NCBI GenBank assembly: GCA_013349285.1
Contig: DUZU01000027.1
Location: forward strand, 1-39,245
Reading direction: 5' to 3'
DNA from: Deltaproteobacteria bacterium
GTDB lineage: Bacteria; Desulfobacterota; Desulfobulbia; Desulfobulbales; Desulfurivibrionaceae
Length of the DNA: 39,245 nt
The position numbers were made by a program, and so were the translations under genes. Each line of letters starts with the position of its first letter. Position 1 is the stretch's first letter. A model generated the notes under the pieces. That model worked only from the letters and a program-made list of their open reading frames with translations. It was not told the DNA's origin and made no database searches. This document shows, piece by piece, positions 27,726 to 36,595 of this stretch.

Positions 27726-28502
27726 TCATGCAACCGAATCAGACAACCTTCCCGCCTCTTCATTTAAATCAGCATAGCCCATAACGTCAAGCGGGTAATC
27801 ATCCAAACGTTCAGCCGCCTCGAGTTTAAGAATCATCCGGGTAAGCGCCTGGTTTTGGTTAACGGAATTACCCATATTATTATCCAGGCTCCCCCTGGCG
27901 TAATCAGCGGCGGTTTTGTTTTCCGCCGATTTTTTAGCCGCATCCGCGCCGCGCTCCAACAAGATGTCCACCACCTCGTAACGCCCGTTTTTAGCGGCCA
28001 CCATCAAAGGGGTAATATGGGATCCGCCGGTTTCTTTATCAATCGTTGCGCCATAATCCAGCAGAATGGTAACCATGCGGCTGTCCTGCTTCTGGGCGGC
28101 AAGCCACAAAGGGGTCCGGCCGTCATTATCGGCGGCATCGGTTTTTGCCCCGCCGCTCAACAATTTGGCCACAATGGTTGGGTCGCCGGCGGCGATGGCA
28201 TAATGCAACGCGGTGGTGCCGTCGACGGTCGCGAAATTAATCACCCCACGACCGGATTGAGCGAGGATATGATCAACCCCGTCAACAAATCCCTGAATAA
28301 CTGCCTGCATGAGCAAGGTTTTTCCGGTTTCATCGAAAATAAGATAATCGTCCTTATGTTTGGCCTGGCTATCAAGGGCATCCTGGTAAAACAGTTCGGT
28401 TCCCTCGAAACGCTCCATTGATTGCCAAATCTTTACAATAAAAAAAGTTATAATCCCCACAATAACCGCGAGGGTTACAAACGCAGATTTTCCTTCCAGC
28501 AT
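27726..28502 (-). CDS. Membrane-anchored ankyrin-repeat protein
   Basis: The 258-residue protein starts with one membrane segment (FVTLAVIVGIITFFIVKIW) and carries about four ankyrin repeats at residues 55-205. The consensus pieces are GKTLLMQAVIQGFVDGVDHI, GTTALHYAIAAGDPTIVAKL, GRTPLWLAAQKQDSRMVTIL and ITPLMVAAKNGRYEVVDILL. Ankyrin repeats bind partner proteins; the partner is unknown. I chose the ATG at 28502 over the TTG at 28514; neither has a clear ribosome binding site. The N-terminal anchor would place the repeats in the periplasm or cytoplasm depending on orientation, and few positive charges decide it. Confidence 0.87.
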   Translation of the reverse strand: MLEGKSAFVTLAVIVGIITFFIVKIWQSMERFEGTELFYQDALDSQAKHKDDYLIFDETGKTLLMQAVIQGFVDGVDHILAQSGRGVINFATVDGTTALHYAIAAGDPTIVAKLLSGGAKTDAADNDGRTPLWLAAQKQDSRMVTILLDYGATIDKETGGSHITPLMVAAKNGRYEVVDILLERGADAAKKSAENKTAADYARGSLDNNMGNSVNQNQALTRMILKLEAAERLDDYPLDVMGYADLNEEAGRLSDSVA

Positions 28503-28646
28503 AATTACGGCCAATATTTTTAAATTTTGTAAATGACAAACACTTCGAAAAATACCTTACCACAGATATTGGCGAGAAAGTTAATGCAATTACCATTTTT
28601 TCACCTGCCGACCAAGCAGAATACGCGCAAGGGAAATGGTTATGAA

Positions 28647-30281
28647 TTACTGTTGGCGACGCATATCAACCGGTAATGAAACAACAAATTCGCTGCCTTG
28701 CCGCTCGGGCCCACTCAGCAATTTTATCTCACCCTGGTGTTTCTTGACCAGGCTATAGGAGATGCTCAACCCCAGGCCGGTACCCTCCCCGACTTTTTTA
28801 GTGGTGAAAAAGGGTTCGAAGATCCTTGATTGTAACATCTGAGGTATGCCAACACCGTTATCACGAACCGAGACGAATAATCTCCCATCATCATTCCAGG
28901 TCCTTACCCAAATCTCTCCCCGCTCGGGAATCGACTGCATGGCGTTGATCAGCAAATTCATAAAAACCTGGGACAAAGAATCCGGCAGGCAATATATCTT
29001 ATGGACCCTTGCCCCAAAATCCTTGTTTAAGACCACCCGGTCCTTATACTCATGAAGCAAGAGGGATAGATTGGTTTCCAGTATCTCATGGAGATCATAA
29101 TAGACAAACTCCTCACCTTTTTTATGGGAAAAAAGTTTTAAGTTATGCACGATGGAGCTGCTCCGCCGGGCTCCTTCCTCGACATTGCCGAACAGCAACT
29201 CAATCCGGGAAAGCAGCTCGTCAATATCGGCCAAACCCGGCGGCAAGCTCTTATTAACGGGAACTCCGGCATTTTCGCCGATAACTTGCCGAACCTCTTC
29301 TTTCAACTTATTGATATTCCGCTTAAGCGGCGGCATGGCGCCGGTGATAAAATTAACCGTGTTGTTCAGTTCATGGGCAACACCGGCAACCAGTTGGCCC
29401 AAGGCCGCCATCTTATCGGTATAGATCAATTTTTCCTGGGTCTCTTTAAGTTTCTCCTCGGCCTCCACCCTTTCGGTGATATCCCGGATAATGGACAGCA
29501 CTGTGGGTTTGCCGTCATACTCAAAGAGATGATCATGAATCTCCACTGTCATGATCCTATTATCATTACGCCGAATCTGCAGTCTAAAAACAGCGCAGCC
29601 CTTGGTTCTCAACTCCTCGATCACCTTGGCAATATTTGGCCACTCATGCTCCATGACCATATCCCGGGGAGAGAGCTGCAACAGTTCATTGCGAGTACAC
29701 CCCATGATCCTGCAGGCCGCGTCATTAACCTCGATAAATTTACCGGGCACGCCATCGGGTAAGGGATGATAAACGGTGAGCCCGTCATTGGCCTTGTTGA
29801 ACAGAAACTGATAACGCTCGACACTGGCGGCCAGGGATTGCTGTGAATCCTTTATCGCGCTGAGGTCACGGAAGAAACCCACAATATACTGGCGGTTGTC
29901 TCTGGAAAAAGTACTGCCGAAAATCTCGATCGGGATGCGAGTGCCGTCTTTCCGCTGAACATACAAATCCTTTACCGACCTGCGCCCGGCAGCAACCCCC
30001 TCTTTAAAACTTTTTGCATATTGCTCACGAAGCTCAGGGGGATGCAACCGGGTCTGATGAATACCGATCAATTCTTCGCGACTGTAGCCCAGAAGTTGTT
30101 CAGCATATTGATTGGCCTCGACGATCAGGCCGGATTCGGTGTCGGCAATAAAAATCGCCTCCGGGGAGGTATCCAACATTGCCTGCCAGCTGTTATCCAC
30201 CTGGCGCAGGAATGTTAGTTCCTGCTGCAATCGCTTGACCTGCTGTTGCAGCTCTTTAATTTTTTTAGAATCGTTACCCAT
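28647..30281 (-). CDS. PAS-domain sensor histidine kinase
   Basis: The 544-residue kinase has no membrane segment, so it is likely cytosolic. A coiled N-terminus (8-25) is followed by PAS domain 1 (about 28-145) and PAS domain 2 (about 152-275). The dimerisation region has phosphoacceptor H303 in GVAHELNN. The ATPase domain shows the N box (QVFMNLLINAMQSI), the G1 box (VRDNGVGIP), the F box (IFEPFFTTK) and the G2 box (GEGTGLGLSIS). It lacks a receiver domain and no response regulator gene is nearby, so its partner is unknown. The AHELNN type belongs to the HisKA/NtrB-like group. It lies 139 bases after cbiH on the same strand. Confidence 0.94.
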   Translation of the reverse strand: MGNDSKKIKELQQQVKRLQQELTFLRQVDNSWQAMLDTSPEAIFIADTESGLIVEANQYAEQLLGYSREELIGIHQTRLHPPELREQYAKSFKEGVAAGRRSVKDLYVQRKDGTRIPIEIFGSTFSRDNRQYIVGFFRDLSAIKDSQQSLAASVERYQFLFNKANDGLTVYHPLPDGVPGKFIEVNDAACRIMGCTRNELLQLSPRDMVMEHEWPNIAKVIEELRTKGCAVFRLQIRRNDNRIMTVEIHDHLFEYDGKPTVLSIIRDITERVEAEEKLKETQEKLIYTDKMAALGQLVAGVAHELNNTVNFITGAMPPLKRNINKLKEEVRQVIGENAGVPVNKSLPPGLADIDELLSRIELLFGNVEEGARRSSSIVHNLKLFSHKKGEEFVYYDLHEILETNLSLLLHEYKDRVVLNKDFGARVHKIYCLPDSLSQVFMNLLINAMQSIPERGEIWVRTWNDDGRLFVSVRDNGVGIPQMLQSRIFEPFFTTKKVGEGTGLGLSISYSLVKKHQGEIKLLSGPERQGSEFVVSLPVDMRRQQ

Positions 30282-30420
30282 GCTCTACAAGAAATAACCG
30301 GCAAAATAACCTGACAAATTGCGTTCAGTTTTTATATTCAAAAAAATGCTACATATATAAACGGAAATTTAGCCTAATAATGCAAGTTATTTCTTAAAGA
30401 ACAAACCTGCCATTTTTTAA

Positions 30421-31200
30421 TCAATCTTTTTTAAGCCGATACTTGTCGGCATAGCCCCGGGGCGTCACCAGCAAATCCTGCCAGGCAAAGGTCTTGGAGT
30501 TGCCGATGATAACGCAGGACTGCATGTTGATCTCCTGGCCGGTAAACTTGTCCAGGGTGGAAAGCACCACCTTTTCATTGTCCCTGGTGGCCGCGGTGAC
30601 TATGCCCACCGGGGTGTCGGCGGAACGATACTTGAGGGTGATCTCTCGGGCCTTTTCGATCAGCTCGGTTCTCCGCTTTGATTTCGGGTTATAGATCACC
30701 ATGACAAAATCTGCCGAAGCCGCCGCCTCCAGCCTTTTTTCTATCAAAGCAGCCGGAGTCAGAAGATCGGAAAGGCTGATCGCGCAAAAATCATGCATCA
30801 AGGGGGCGCCCAACCGGGCGGCGCAGGCATTGAGGGCGGCAATGCCGGGGATCACCTCGATGTCGATGCTCAGCTCATGCTCCCTGGCCATTTCAAAAAC
30901 CAGGCCGGCCATGGCATAGATCCCGGGATCACCGCCGGAAACCATGGCCACCTTCTTGCCGCCAGCCACCAGCTCCAGGGCCTTTTGACTGCGGTCCACC
31001 TCCTTCATCATCTGGGAGGCGACCACCTCCTTGCCCGCAAGAAACTCGGGGATCAGATCAAGATAGGTCTGATAGCCGACAATAATATCGGCCTCTTCAA
31101 GGGCGGCGCAGGCCGCCAAGGTCATATGTTTTTTAGCGCCCGGCCCGGTGCCGACTACGTAGAGCTTACCCTGGCCACTGCCATTGTTACATTCTGCCAT
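30421..31200 (-). CDS. cbiH: Precorrin-3B / cobalt-factor III C17-methyltransferase (CbiH/CobJ)
   Basis: CbiH methylates C17 with ring contraction in corrin synthesis. The 259-residue protein belongs to the tetrapyrrole methylase family. The N-terminal loop is LYVVGTGPGAKKHMTLAA, and the SAM-site motif is MVSGGDPGIYAMAGLVFE. PGIAALNACAARLGAPLMHDFC and the long C-terminal IYNPKSKRRTE are diagnostic of CobJ/CbiH rather than CbiF or CbiL. I use the anaerobic name because cbiD and cbiG are in the same cluster. It is the last gene of the leftward cobalamin run and overlaps the end of cbiG by 46 bases. GGGA lies about 7 bases before the ATG at 31200. Confidence 0.94.
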   Translation of the reverse strand: MAECNNGSGQGKLYVVGTGPGAKKHMTLAACAALEEADIIVGYQTYLDLIPEFLAGKEVVASQMMKEVDRSQKALELVAGGKKVAMVSGGDPGIYAMAGLVFEMAREHELSIDIEVIPGIAALNACAARLGAPLMHDFCAISLSDLLTPAALIEKRLEAAASADFVMVIYNPKSKRRTELIEKAREITLKYRSADTPVGIVTAATRDNEKVVLSTLDKFTGQEINMQSCVIIGNSKTFAWQDLLVTPRGYADKYRLKKD

Positions 31201-32126
31201 TTTCTTTTCCCGACTAATAATTCTTTATTCTGAGCGCTCAGCAAGGCGGCAGGCTCGGCCACTCCCTTGGCGCCGACCGCCTTGAGAGCTGCCGGCGATA
31301 CTGCCACATTACCGACGTTGTTTATTTCTTCTTTATTATAAAAATCTATCCGCCAACCATGTCGCTTGGCAAAGGCCAGCAGCCCCTCTTCATCATCCTT
31401 GGCATCGATCGAGGCCAGGTTACGGATGCTTAAGGGCGACAACCCCTCCTGCTCAAAAAGCTCGGCCAGGGCCACCTCAAACTCACTGGCCGGGGTGCCC
31501 CGGTTGCACCCCACCCCGACCACCAGGGTTGGCGGTCGAAAAAACACGGCAGAGCTTTTATTCATCACCTTTGCCGAGACGATCACATCCGCCTCAGCCG
31601 GATCAGTAACCGGGTGCAGGGCCGGAGGCATATGACCAACAGCCTGCTCGGCAAAAATCTTGAGGCTGCCCCTATTAACCAAACGGGCGCTGACCGCGGT
31701 CAGCGCCTCTTTATCTTCCACCAGCAGTTGCTGCTCCCGAGCCCAGAGATCAAGAGCCGGCAGGCCCAGGGTATCCGAGGCGGTGGTGATTACCGGGGTG
31801 GCGCCGAGCAGCTCGGCCACCTCAGTGGCCAGGCCATTGCCGCCGCCCAGGTGACCGGAGAGCAAACTGATCACATGGTGGCCCGACTCATCGAGAACCA
31901 CCACACAGGGGTCGGTTTGCTTGCTCTCCAACAGGGGGGCAATGGCCCGCACCGCAATGCCGGCGGCCATGACGCAGACAAAGCCATCCAGATCATGCCA
32001 ATGGCGGGCAAAGGTCTCCGCGATCTTGCCTTGATTCTCCAGAACCAGGGAATTAGGCAAGACAGCGGCTATCCGCTGGGCCAGTTTTCGGCCGCCGCTG
32101 GTTATAGCAATAATCCCGAGCTTCAT
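31155..32126 (-). CDS. cbiG: Cobalt-precorrin-5A hydrolase CbiG
   Basis: CbiG opens the lactone of cobalt-precorrin-5A and releases acetaldehyde, a step found only in the anaerobic pathway. The 323-residue protein has the N-terminal domain (LGIIAITSGGRKLAQRI and GIAVRAIAPLLESK), then SLLSGHLGGGNGLATEVAE, a middle region and the CobE-like C-terminal domain (VVGVGCNRGTPASEFEVAL). The length is normal. The ATG at 32126 starts the conserved MKLGIIAIT. Upstream there is a 660-base interval filled with structured repeats and a decayed copy of its own 5' end. The last 46 bases overlap cbiH. Confidence 0.95.
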   Translation of the reverse strand: MKLGIIAITSGGRKLAQRIAAVLPNSLVLENQGKIAETFARHWHDLDGFVCVMAAGIAVRAIAPLLESKQTDPCVVVLDESGHHVISLLSGHLGGGNGLATEVAELLGATPVITTASDTLGLPALDLWAREQQLLVEDKEALTAVSARLVNRGSLKIFAEQAVGHMPPALHPVTDPAEADVIVSAKVMNKSSAVFFRPPTLVVGVGCNRGTPASEFEVALAELFEQEGLSPLSIRNLASIDAKDDEEGLLAFAKRHGWRIDFYNKEEINNVGNVAVSPAALKAVGAKGVAEPAALLSAQNKELLVGKRKWQNVTMAVARVSST

Positions 32127-32175
32127 TAATTATTCACTCTGAGTGCTTTTAATAATTCTATAATCTTGTCTCCTT

Positions 32176-32344
32176 TTCATTTCTTTGAATGCCCAAAGAA
32201 ACGAACCAAAGAAAGTGCAGCCTTCACTTGGTCCCGCCTTGCGGGACTGCCCTGTGCTGCTCGAAGTGACCTGGCGCTCTGGAACTCGGGCTTCGCCCTC
32301 AAACAGGCCATCGCGCTGATCAGGTCACCTCTGCGCTGCTCGGC
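32176..32344 (-). repeat. Structured repeat unit 1 (three-hairpin element)
   Basis: Read on the minus strand, the unit starts with GCCGAGCA and forms a long stem. GTGACCTG and GCGC pair with 32263-32282, leaving the bulge ATCA. The apex has CTGTTTGAG, a GGGC-GAA-GCCC hairpin and GAGTT. A GC-rich small hairpin follows (TCCCGC/GCGGGA). A terminal hairpin, TTCGTTTCTTTG with CAAAGAAATGAA, encloses the loop GGCATT. The part from 32271 to 32316 is nearly identical to unit 4. No credible gene lies in it. Confidence 0.75.
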
Positions 32345-32408
32345 TGCGCAAAATGGCAAAAAACAAACTACAAAAAACAGCAGTAACTCCAACCGGAGTA
32401 TCTAGAAC

Positions 32409-32489
32409 CTAGAAGTTTGGCAAGCCATCTGTTAATCGCTGGGCCAGATACTTACCACCACTGGTTATGGCGAGGATTCCGAGCTTAAT
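32409..32489 (-). pseudogene. Decayed 5' fragment of cbiG
   Basis: Read on the minus strand, these 27 codons give KLGILAITSGG, two changed residues, LAQR and later LPNF before a TAG. The intact CbiG start reads KLGIIAITSGG, then LAQR and LPNS, so about 17 of 25 positions agree and spacing is exact. The start codon is ATT instead of ATG. It lies in the same orientation 363 bases upstream of the real cbiG start, between two repeat units whose 5' ends face it. It cannot be expressed as a functional protein. It may be the remnant of an older cbiG copy or of a duplication. Confidence 0.75.
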
Positions 32490-32522
32490 TTAGTACCAAT
32501 GCCTTTCCCCCCTTGTCACGCC

Positions 32523-32698
32523 GCCGAGCACCGGAAAAATTGCCGAATAAAGAGCTTAACTGTCTGAGTCCGCCAGAGGCGGGCGAGTTTTAAGCTCTCG
32601 GCAATTTTGAGGAGCACAGGGAACCCTGCTGCAAGCAGGGCAAGGGGCCGGGGTGCCCTTTCTTTGGTTCGTTTCTTTGGGCACGCAAAGAAATGAAC
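32523..32698 (+). repeat. Structured repeat unit 2 (three-hairpin element)
   Basis: Same plan as unit 1 in the opposite orientation. GCCGAGCA opens the unit. AAAATTGCCGA (32536-32546), bulge ATAAA and GAGCTTA (32552-32558) pair exactly with 32591-32608. The apex has CTGTCTGAG and GAGTT. The second hairpin is CCCTGCT/AGCAGGG at 32624-32640. The terminal hairpin (32667-32698) has 13 pairs, one of them G-T, and the loop GGCACG. Confidence 0.78.
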
Positions 32699-32786
32699 AT
32701 AGCTTATACCAAGTATATTCAGACCAGCAGAACCTCTCCTCTCAGTCTCGCAATAGCCAATTACTATATATCAAAAAACAACAAAC

Positions 32787-33566
32787 TCAATCCAGCCCTT
32801 GCCTGAACCCATGACTAAACCCCTTATCATAAAGCTTGGACAAAGCCGGGGGCGGCGCCTTGGCCAACACCTCACCCACCGCGATAATCGCGGTCTTGGT
32901 AATCCCGGCCTCCTTGACCTGACCGGCAATGGTGGCCAGGGTGCCCCGAATAATCCGCTGTTCGGGCCAGCTCACCTTTTCCACTACCGCCACCTGGGTT
33001 GCAGCGGTATAACCTCCGGCCAGCAAATCTGCTACCACCTGCTCGATCATCCCCACACTGAGCAGGATCAGCATGGTGGCCTGATGGCCGGCCAATGAAA
33101 CCAGATCCTCTTTTTCCGGCACCGGGGTCCGCCCGGCCCGGCGGGTGATGATCACGGTCTGGGAAACCTCGGGCAGGGTCAGCTCGGAGCCCAAGGCCGC
33201 AGCCGAGGCAGTGGCCGAACTCACCCCCGGCACCACCTGAAAGGGAATATCCTCTTCAACCAGCCGGGCAATCTGCTCGTTGATCGCCCCGTAGATCGCC
33301 GGATCACCGGTATGCAGCCGCACCACCCTTTTTCCCTGTTGCCGGGCAGTGATAACGATCTCCATCACCTGATCAAGGTTGAGGCCGGCCGAGTTATGGA
33401 GTTCGGCGGCCAGATCCTGCAACAGGGCCTTGGGCACCAGACTGCCGGTATAGACGATCACCTCGGCCTCCCGCAACAGGCGCTGGCCCTTGACCGTAAT
33501 CAGCTCCGGATCTCCGGGCCCTGCGCCTACAAAGTGAACCGGATGCAGCTCTTTATTTTGACTCAT
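32787..33566 (-). CDS. cbiF: Cobalt-precorrin-4 C11-methyltransferase (CbiF/CobM)
   Basis: CbiF adds the C11 methyl group from SAM. The 259-residue tetrapyrrole methylase has VHFVGAGPGDPELITVKGQR near the start and the CobM-specific VIVYTGSLVPKALL. VRLHTGDPAIYGAINEQI and VVPGVSSATASAAALGSELTLPEVSQ follow; the last is diagnostic for CbiF/CobM. Its ATG at 33566 overlaps the stop of cbiL by one base (TAATG), so the two are translationally coupled. Downstream, the repeat-filled interval separates it from cbiG. Confidence 0.95.
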   Translation of the reverse strand: MSQNKELHPVHFVGAGPGDPELITVKGQRLLREAEVIVYTGSLVPKALLQDLAAELHNSAGLNLDQVMEIVITARQQGKRVVRLHTGDPAIYGAINEQIARLVEEDIPFQVVPGVSSATASAAALGSELTLPEVSQTVIITRRAGRTPVPEKEDLVSLAGHQATMLILLSVGMIEQVVADLLAGGYTAATQVAVVEKVSWPEQRIIRGTLATIAGQVKEAGITKTAIIAVGEVLAKAPPPALSKLYDKGFSHGFRQGLD

Positions 33567-34288
33567 TACTTCCTCACAATCATGGTGGAAAAATAATGCT
33601 GTTCCTCATGCATGGCCACTTTCAAATCCCGCCTGATCCGCTGGCCGCTCTGGCTGGTACGCTCAACCAGCACCGCCTTGTCCATCAGGTTTAGCTCTTC
33701 AAGAAGCGGCACCAGCCGATCCATGACCCGATGCACCTTCATCAGGACAATCGAGTCGAATTTTTCAAGGGTTTCCCGAAGCTGGCCGTTTTCAAAGGTG
33801 GCCGGAATCACCACCAACCGGTCATCTCCCAGGCAAAGCGGTTGCCCGGCGGCCGCGGCGGAAGCACCGATGGCCGATACGCCGGGCACGATCTCCACCA
33901 ACAGGTCGGGATCCTGTTCGAGCAGGGTCTCGCAGACATAAAATCCGGTGGAATAGATGGCCGGGTCCCCCAGGGTGGGAAAGGCCACATCAAAACCGGC
34001 CTGGAGCCGGGCTACGATAAGAGAAGCCGCTTGATCCCAGGCCGCTTTCACCTCCGAGTCCGGGGTCTGGCCCATCCTGATTTTCTTCATGGGAAAGTAA
34101 TGGGTGAGGATCTCCTTGCTATCGGAAGAGACCACGCCTTCCACGATACCAAGGGCCGTACTCTCGCCACCCTTTCTGCCGGTGGGCGCCAGCCAGACCG
34201 GACATTTTTCCAAAAGGCGGGCCGCCTTCAGGGTCATCAGCTCAGAATCACCCGGGCCTACCCCGATCACGTAAAATTTTCCTTTCAT
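33566..34288 (-). CDS. cbiL: Precorrin-2 / cobalt-factor II C20-methyltransferase (CbiL/CobI)
   Basis: CbiL adds the C20 methyl group early in corrin synthesis. The 240-residue tetrapyrrole methylase has FYVIGVGPGDSELMTLKAAR at the start and PTGRKGGESTAL, characteristic of CobI/CbiL. FPTLGDPAIYSTGFYVCETL (SAM site) and EIVPGVSAIGASAAAAGQPLC follow. LKFDSIVLMKVHR-type sequence (KFDSIVLMKVHRVMD) further supports the subfamily. It overlaps cbiET by four bases at its 5' end and cbiF by one base at its 3' end, showing a tightly packed operon. Confidence 0.95.
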   Translation of the reverse strand: MKGKFYVIGVGPGDSELMTLKAARLLEKCPVWLAPTGRKGGESTALGIVEGVVSSDSKEILTHYFPMKKIRMGQTPDSEVKAAWDQAASLIVARLQAGFDVAFPTLGDPAIYSTGFYVCETLLEQDPDLLVEIVPGVSAIGASAAAAGQPLCLGDDRLVVIPATFENGQLRETLEKFDSIVLMKVHRVMDRLVPLLEELNLMDKAVLVERTSQSGQRIRRDLKVAMHEEQHYFSTMIVRK

Positions 34289-35508
34289 TTCCTTCCTACC
34301 ATAACGGTTATAGGGTTAAATACCTTTGCCGGCTCTTGGCCTTGCAAAAAAGTATATCGTTCCACCTGAATCTTGCTTATCTCTACAGCCAGCCCGCATT
34401 CAGCCATCAACTGCGGGGCCTGGCTCACTGTTTTTTCAATCACGCCGTTGATCACCAGCCGCCCCCCTGGCGAGAGTCGGCGCGCCGAGGCTGCTATTAT
34501 TTCCGCCAAATTGCCGCCGCTGCCGCCGACAAAAACCCGGTCGGGATCCGGCAGATCGCTCAAGGCCGCCGGGGCCGGCCCTGCCACCGGGATCACGTTA
34601 TAGCAGCCGAACTTACAGATATTCCGCTTGATATTGGCCAGTTCCGCCTCGTTTCGCTCAACGGCATAGACGGTCAGCCTGGGGTTGAGCCGGGCCGCTT
34701 CCACCGAGACCGAACCGCTGCCCGCGCCGATATCCCAAAGCACCCCGCCCGCCAGGGGCATTCGTAATTTATGCAGAGTCACCCCCCGCACCTCATCCTT
34801 GGTGATCAGGCCTCGGCTATGGGCGATCTCATCCTCGGTAAGGCCATATTCCCGGGCCTGCTCATTGATGAGGGCCGGACACTCAAGGCAGAAAACATTA
34901 AGATCGGCAAAACTTGACTCTTTGATCTCCCGCAAGCTCCCCGACACCAGCCGCTCCTGGTCGGTGCCCAGGTTTTCCGCCACCTGAACCCGGCAATCAT
35001 TTAGGAGATCCTCGGCCCCGATCAATTCAAGATAATCGATCAGTTTAGCGGCCAGCCGATCCGGCGAGTTGCTGCCATCGGTAAAGATAAGGCTCTTGGG
35101 CTGCCGCAACAGCAAGCCGGCGACGTGATCCACCTTTCGCCCGTGCAGGCTGAGCAGGGCGGCATCATCCCACGGCATCTTGAACCGGGCCGCCGCCTCC
35201 TGCATGGAAGAAAGGGCGGGCAGCACCTCAAGTTGGTCAACGCCGAACTCCTGGCGCAACCGGCGGCCGATCCCGTAAAAAAGCGGATCACCGCTGGCCA
35301 GCACGGCAACATCGTACTCAAGCAGACCCTGACGAATTGCGGCCAACGCCTTGGCCAGCGGGATAATCACCACCTTGGCCGCAGGCTGCTCCGCCACCAG
35401 TTCAAGATGACGATTGCCGCCGACAATGATCCCGCAACCGGCCACCACCTTTTCCTGGGCGCCGGTCAGGCCGTCACAGCCGACCCCTATTAAAAATATC
35501 TTAAACAT
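34285..35508 (-). CDS. cbiET: Bifunctional precorrin-6Y methyltransferase CbiET (CobL)
   Basis: The 407-residue fusion joins CbiE (about residues 1-195), a tetrapyrrole methylase acting at C5, to CbiT (about 210-407), a Rossmann-type methyltransferase that methylates C15 and decarboxylates. FLIGVGCDGLTGAQEKV and ASGDPLFYGIGRRL mark CbiE; DIGAGSGSVSVEAARLNP (near residue 258) and FVGGSGGNLAEII mark CbiT. I start at the ATG at 35508 (MFKIFLIGVG), which overlaps the cbiD stop by eight bases. A longer frame to 35577 runs antiparallel to family conservation. The domain order is the usual fused form. Confidence 0.95.
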   Translation of the reverse strand: MFKIFLIGVGCDGLTGAQEKVVAGCGIIVGGNRHLELVAEQPAAKVVIIPLAKALAAIRQGLLEYDVAVLASGDPLFYGIGRRLRQEFGVDQLEVLPALSSMQEAAARFKMPWDDAALLSLHGRKVDHVAGLLLRQPKSLIFTDGSNSPDRLAAKLIDYLELIGAEDLLNDCRVQVAENLGTDQERLVSGSLREIKESSFADLNVFCLECPALINEQAREYGLTEDEIAHSRGLITKDEVRGVTLHKLRMPLAGGVLWDIGAGSGSVSVEAARLNPRLTVYAVERNEAELANIKRNICKFGCYNVIPVAGPAPAALSDLPDPDRVFVGGSGGNLAEIIAASARRLSPGGRLVINGVIEKTVSQAPQLMAECGLAVEISKIQVERYTFLQGQEPAKVFNPITVMVGRK

Positions 35509-36595
35509 GCTCAACCACCTGGGCCCGGCTATCGACCAGAAAAAGGATAACTTCCTTGCCGGAAACCTTCTGGGCATAAGCCTTGGCCCTTGCGCATACG
35601 GCCCTGATCAGATCATCCCGCCCGGCCTCCTGTAGATGGCCATACATCTCCCGGGCCGTGTTGCTGGCCCTGATCTTTGCCAACAGATCACCAGCCGCGC
35701 CAAGGTGCTGGAGAAGGGCCGCGCCGTCGGCAACCTCCAAGGCCCCATGCCGGACATGGGTTTGCGGTGTTTCCAAGGCCGCCTTCATGACCTTGGCCCA
35801 CATCCCGGCCAGATAGATTCTGGCAAAGCCCCGCTGCGCCGCTTTTTGCAGGGAAAATTCCAGGTAATCGCCCATCATGGCATAGGCCTCTTCCGGCAAA
35901 TTGAGGCGGGATTGCGCCCCTTTTTCCGAGGTGCGGCCGGTGGAGAGCACCACTTCGCTCAGCCCCGCCTCCTTGGCCACCTCAAGGGAGGCCTCGATGG
36001 TGGCGGTCCAAGCCTCGGCGGAAACCGGCCGGACAATGCCGGTGGTGCCGAGAATCGAGAGGCCGCCGACAATGCCGAGTCGACTGTTCAGGGTTTTTTC
36101 GGCAAGCTCATCGCCTTTGGGCACCGAGACGATCACCAGCAGCTCCTTGGCCGAGTCCCCGGCCATGGCCTCAAGCACCGCCTCTTCAATCATCTGCCTT
36201 GGCACCGGATTAATGGCCGGTTCACCAACCTTGACCGCGAGGCCAGGCTTGGTGACGGTGCCGACCCCGCTCCCACCGCTGATTCTAATTCTGACCTGGG
36301 GCCCGAACACCGCAGTGGTGCCAGCTTGTTCACAAGGCCAATAACGGGCAGAAACCACAATCTCGGCGCCGTTGGTCACATCCGGGTCGTCGCCCGCGTC
36401 TTTAATCACCGAAGCCAGGGCAACTCCGTCCTCAAACCCGGTTCGCTGCAGTACAAAAGAGTGCCTGCTCCCATCGGGAAAGGGGATCTCCACCTTGTCC
36501 GGGGCTTTGCCGGAAAGCAGCACCTGGGCAGCGGCCTTGGCTGCCGCCGCACTACAGGCGCCGGTGGTATATCCGCTACGCAGACGACGGGCCAT
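35501..36595 (-). CDS. cbiD: Cobalt-precorrin-5B C1-methyltransferase CbiD
   Basis: CbiD methylates C1 in the anaerobic pathway and has no aerobic homologue, so it is a pathway marker. The 364-residue protein starts with the family motif LRSGYTTGACSAAAAKAA. It continues with IKDAGDDPDVTNGAEI, the glycine-rich GTVTKPGLAVKVGEPAINPVPR and LGIVGGLSILGTTGIVRP, and AGMWAKVMKAALETPQTHVRHG near the C-terminus. The ATG at 36595 overlaps the cbiC stop by one base, and the ribosome binding site GGAGGAG is inside the end of cbiC. Longer upstream readings overlap cbiC in another frame and are not credible. Confidence 0.96.
   Translation of the reverse strand: MARRLRSGYTTGACSAAAAKAAAQVLLSGKAPDKVEIPFPDGSRHSFVLQRTGFEDGVALASVIKDAGDDPDVTNGAEIVVSARYWPCEQAGTTAVFGPQVRIRISGGSGVGTVTKPGLAVKVGEPAINPVPRQMIEEAVLEAMAGDSAKELLVIVSVPKGDELAEKTLNSRLGIVGGLSILGTTGIVRPVSAEAWTATIEASLEVAKEAGLSEVVLSTGRTSEKGAQSRLNLPEEAYAMMGDYLEFSLQKAAQRGFARIYLAGMWAKVMKAALETPQTHVRHGALEVADGAALLQHLGAAGDLLAKIRASNTAREMYGHLQEAGRDDLIRAVCARAKAYAQKVSGKEVILFLVDSRAQVVEHV

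Noticed and set aside
32166-32405. An open frame of 79 codons on the plus strand
   Set aside because: It lies inside repeat unit 1 and is made by its GC-rich hairpins; there is no credible ribosome binding site and the composition is not protein-like.
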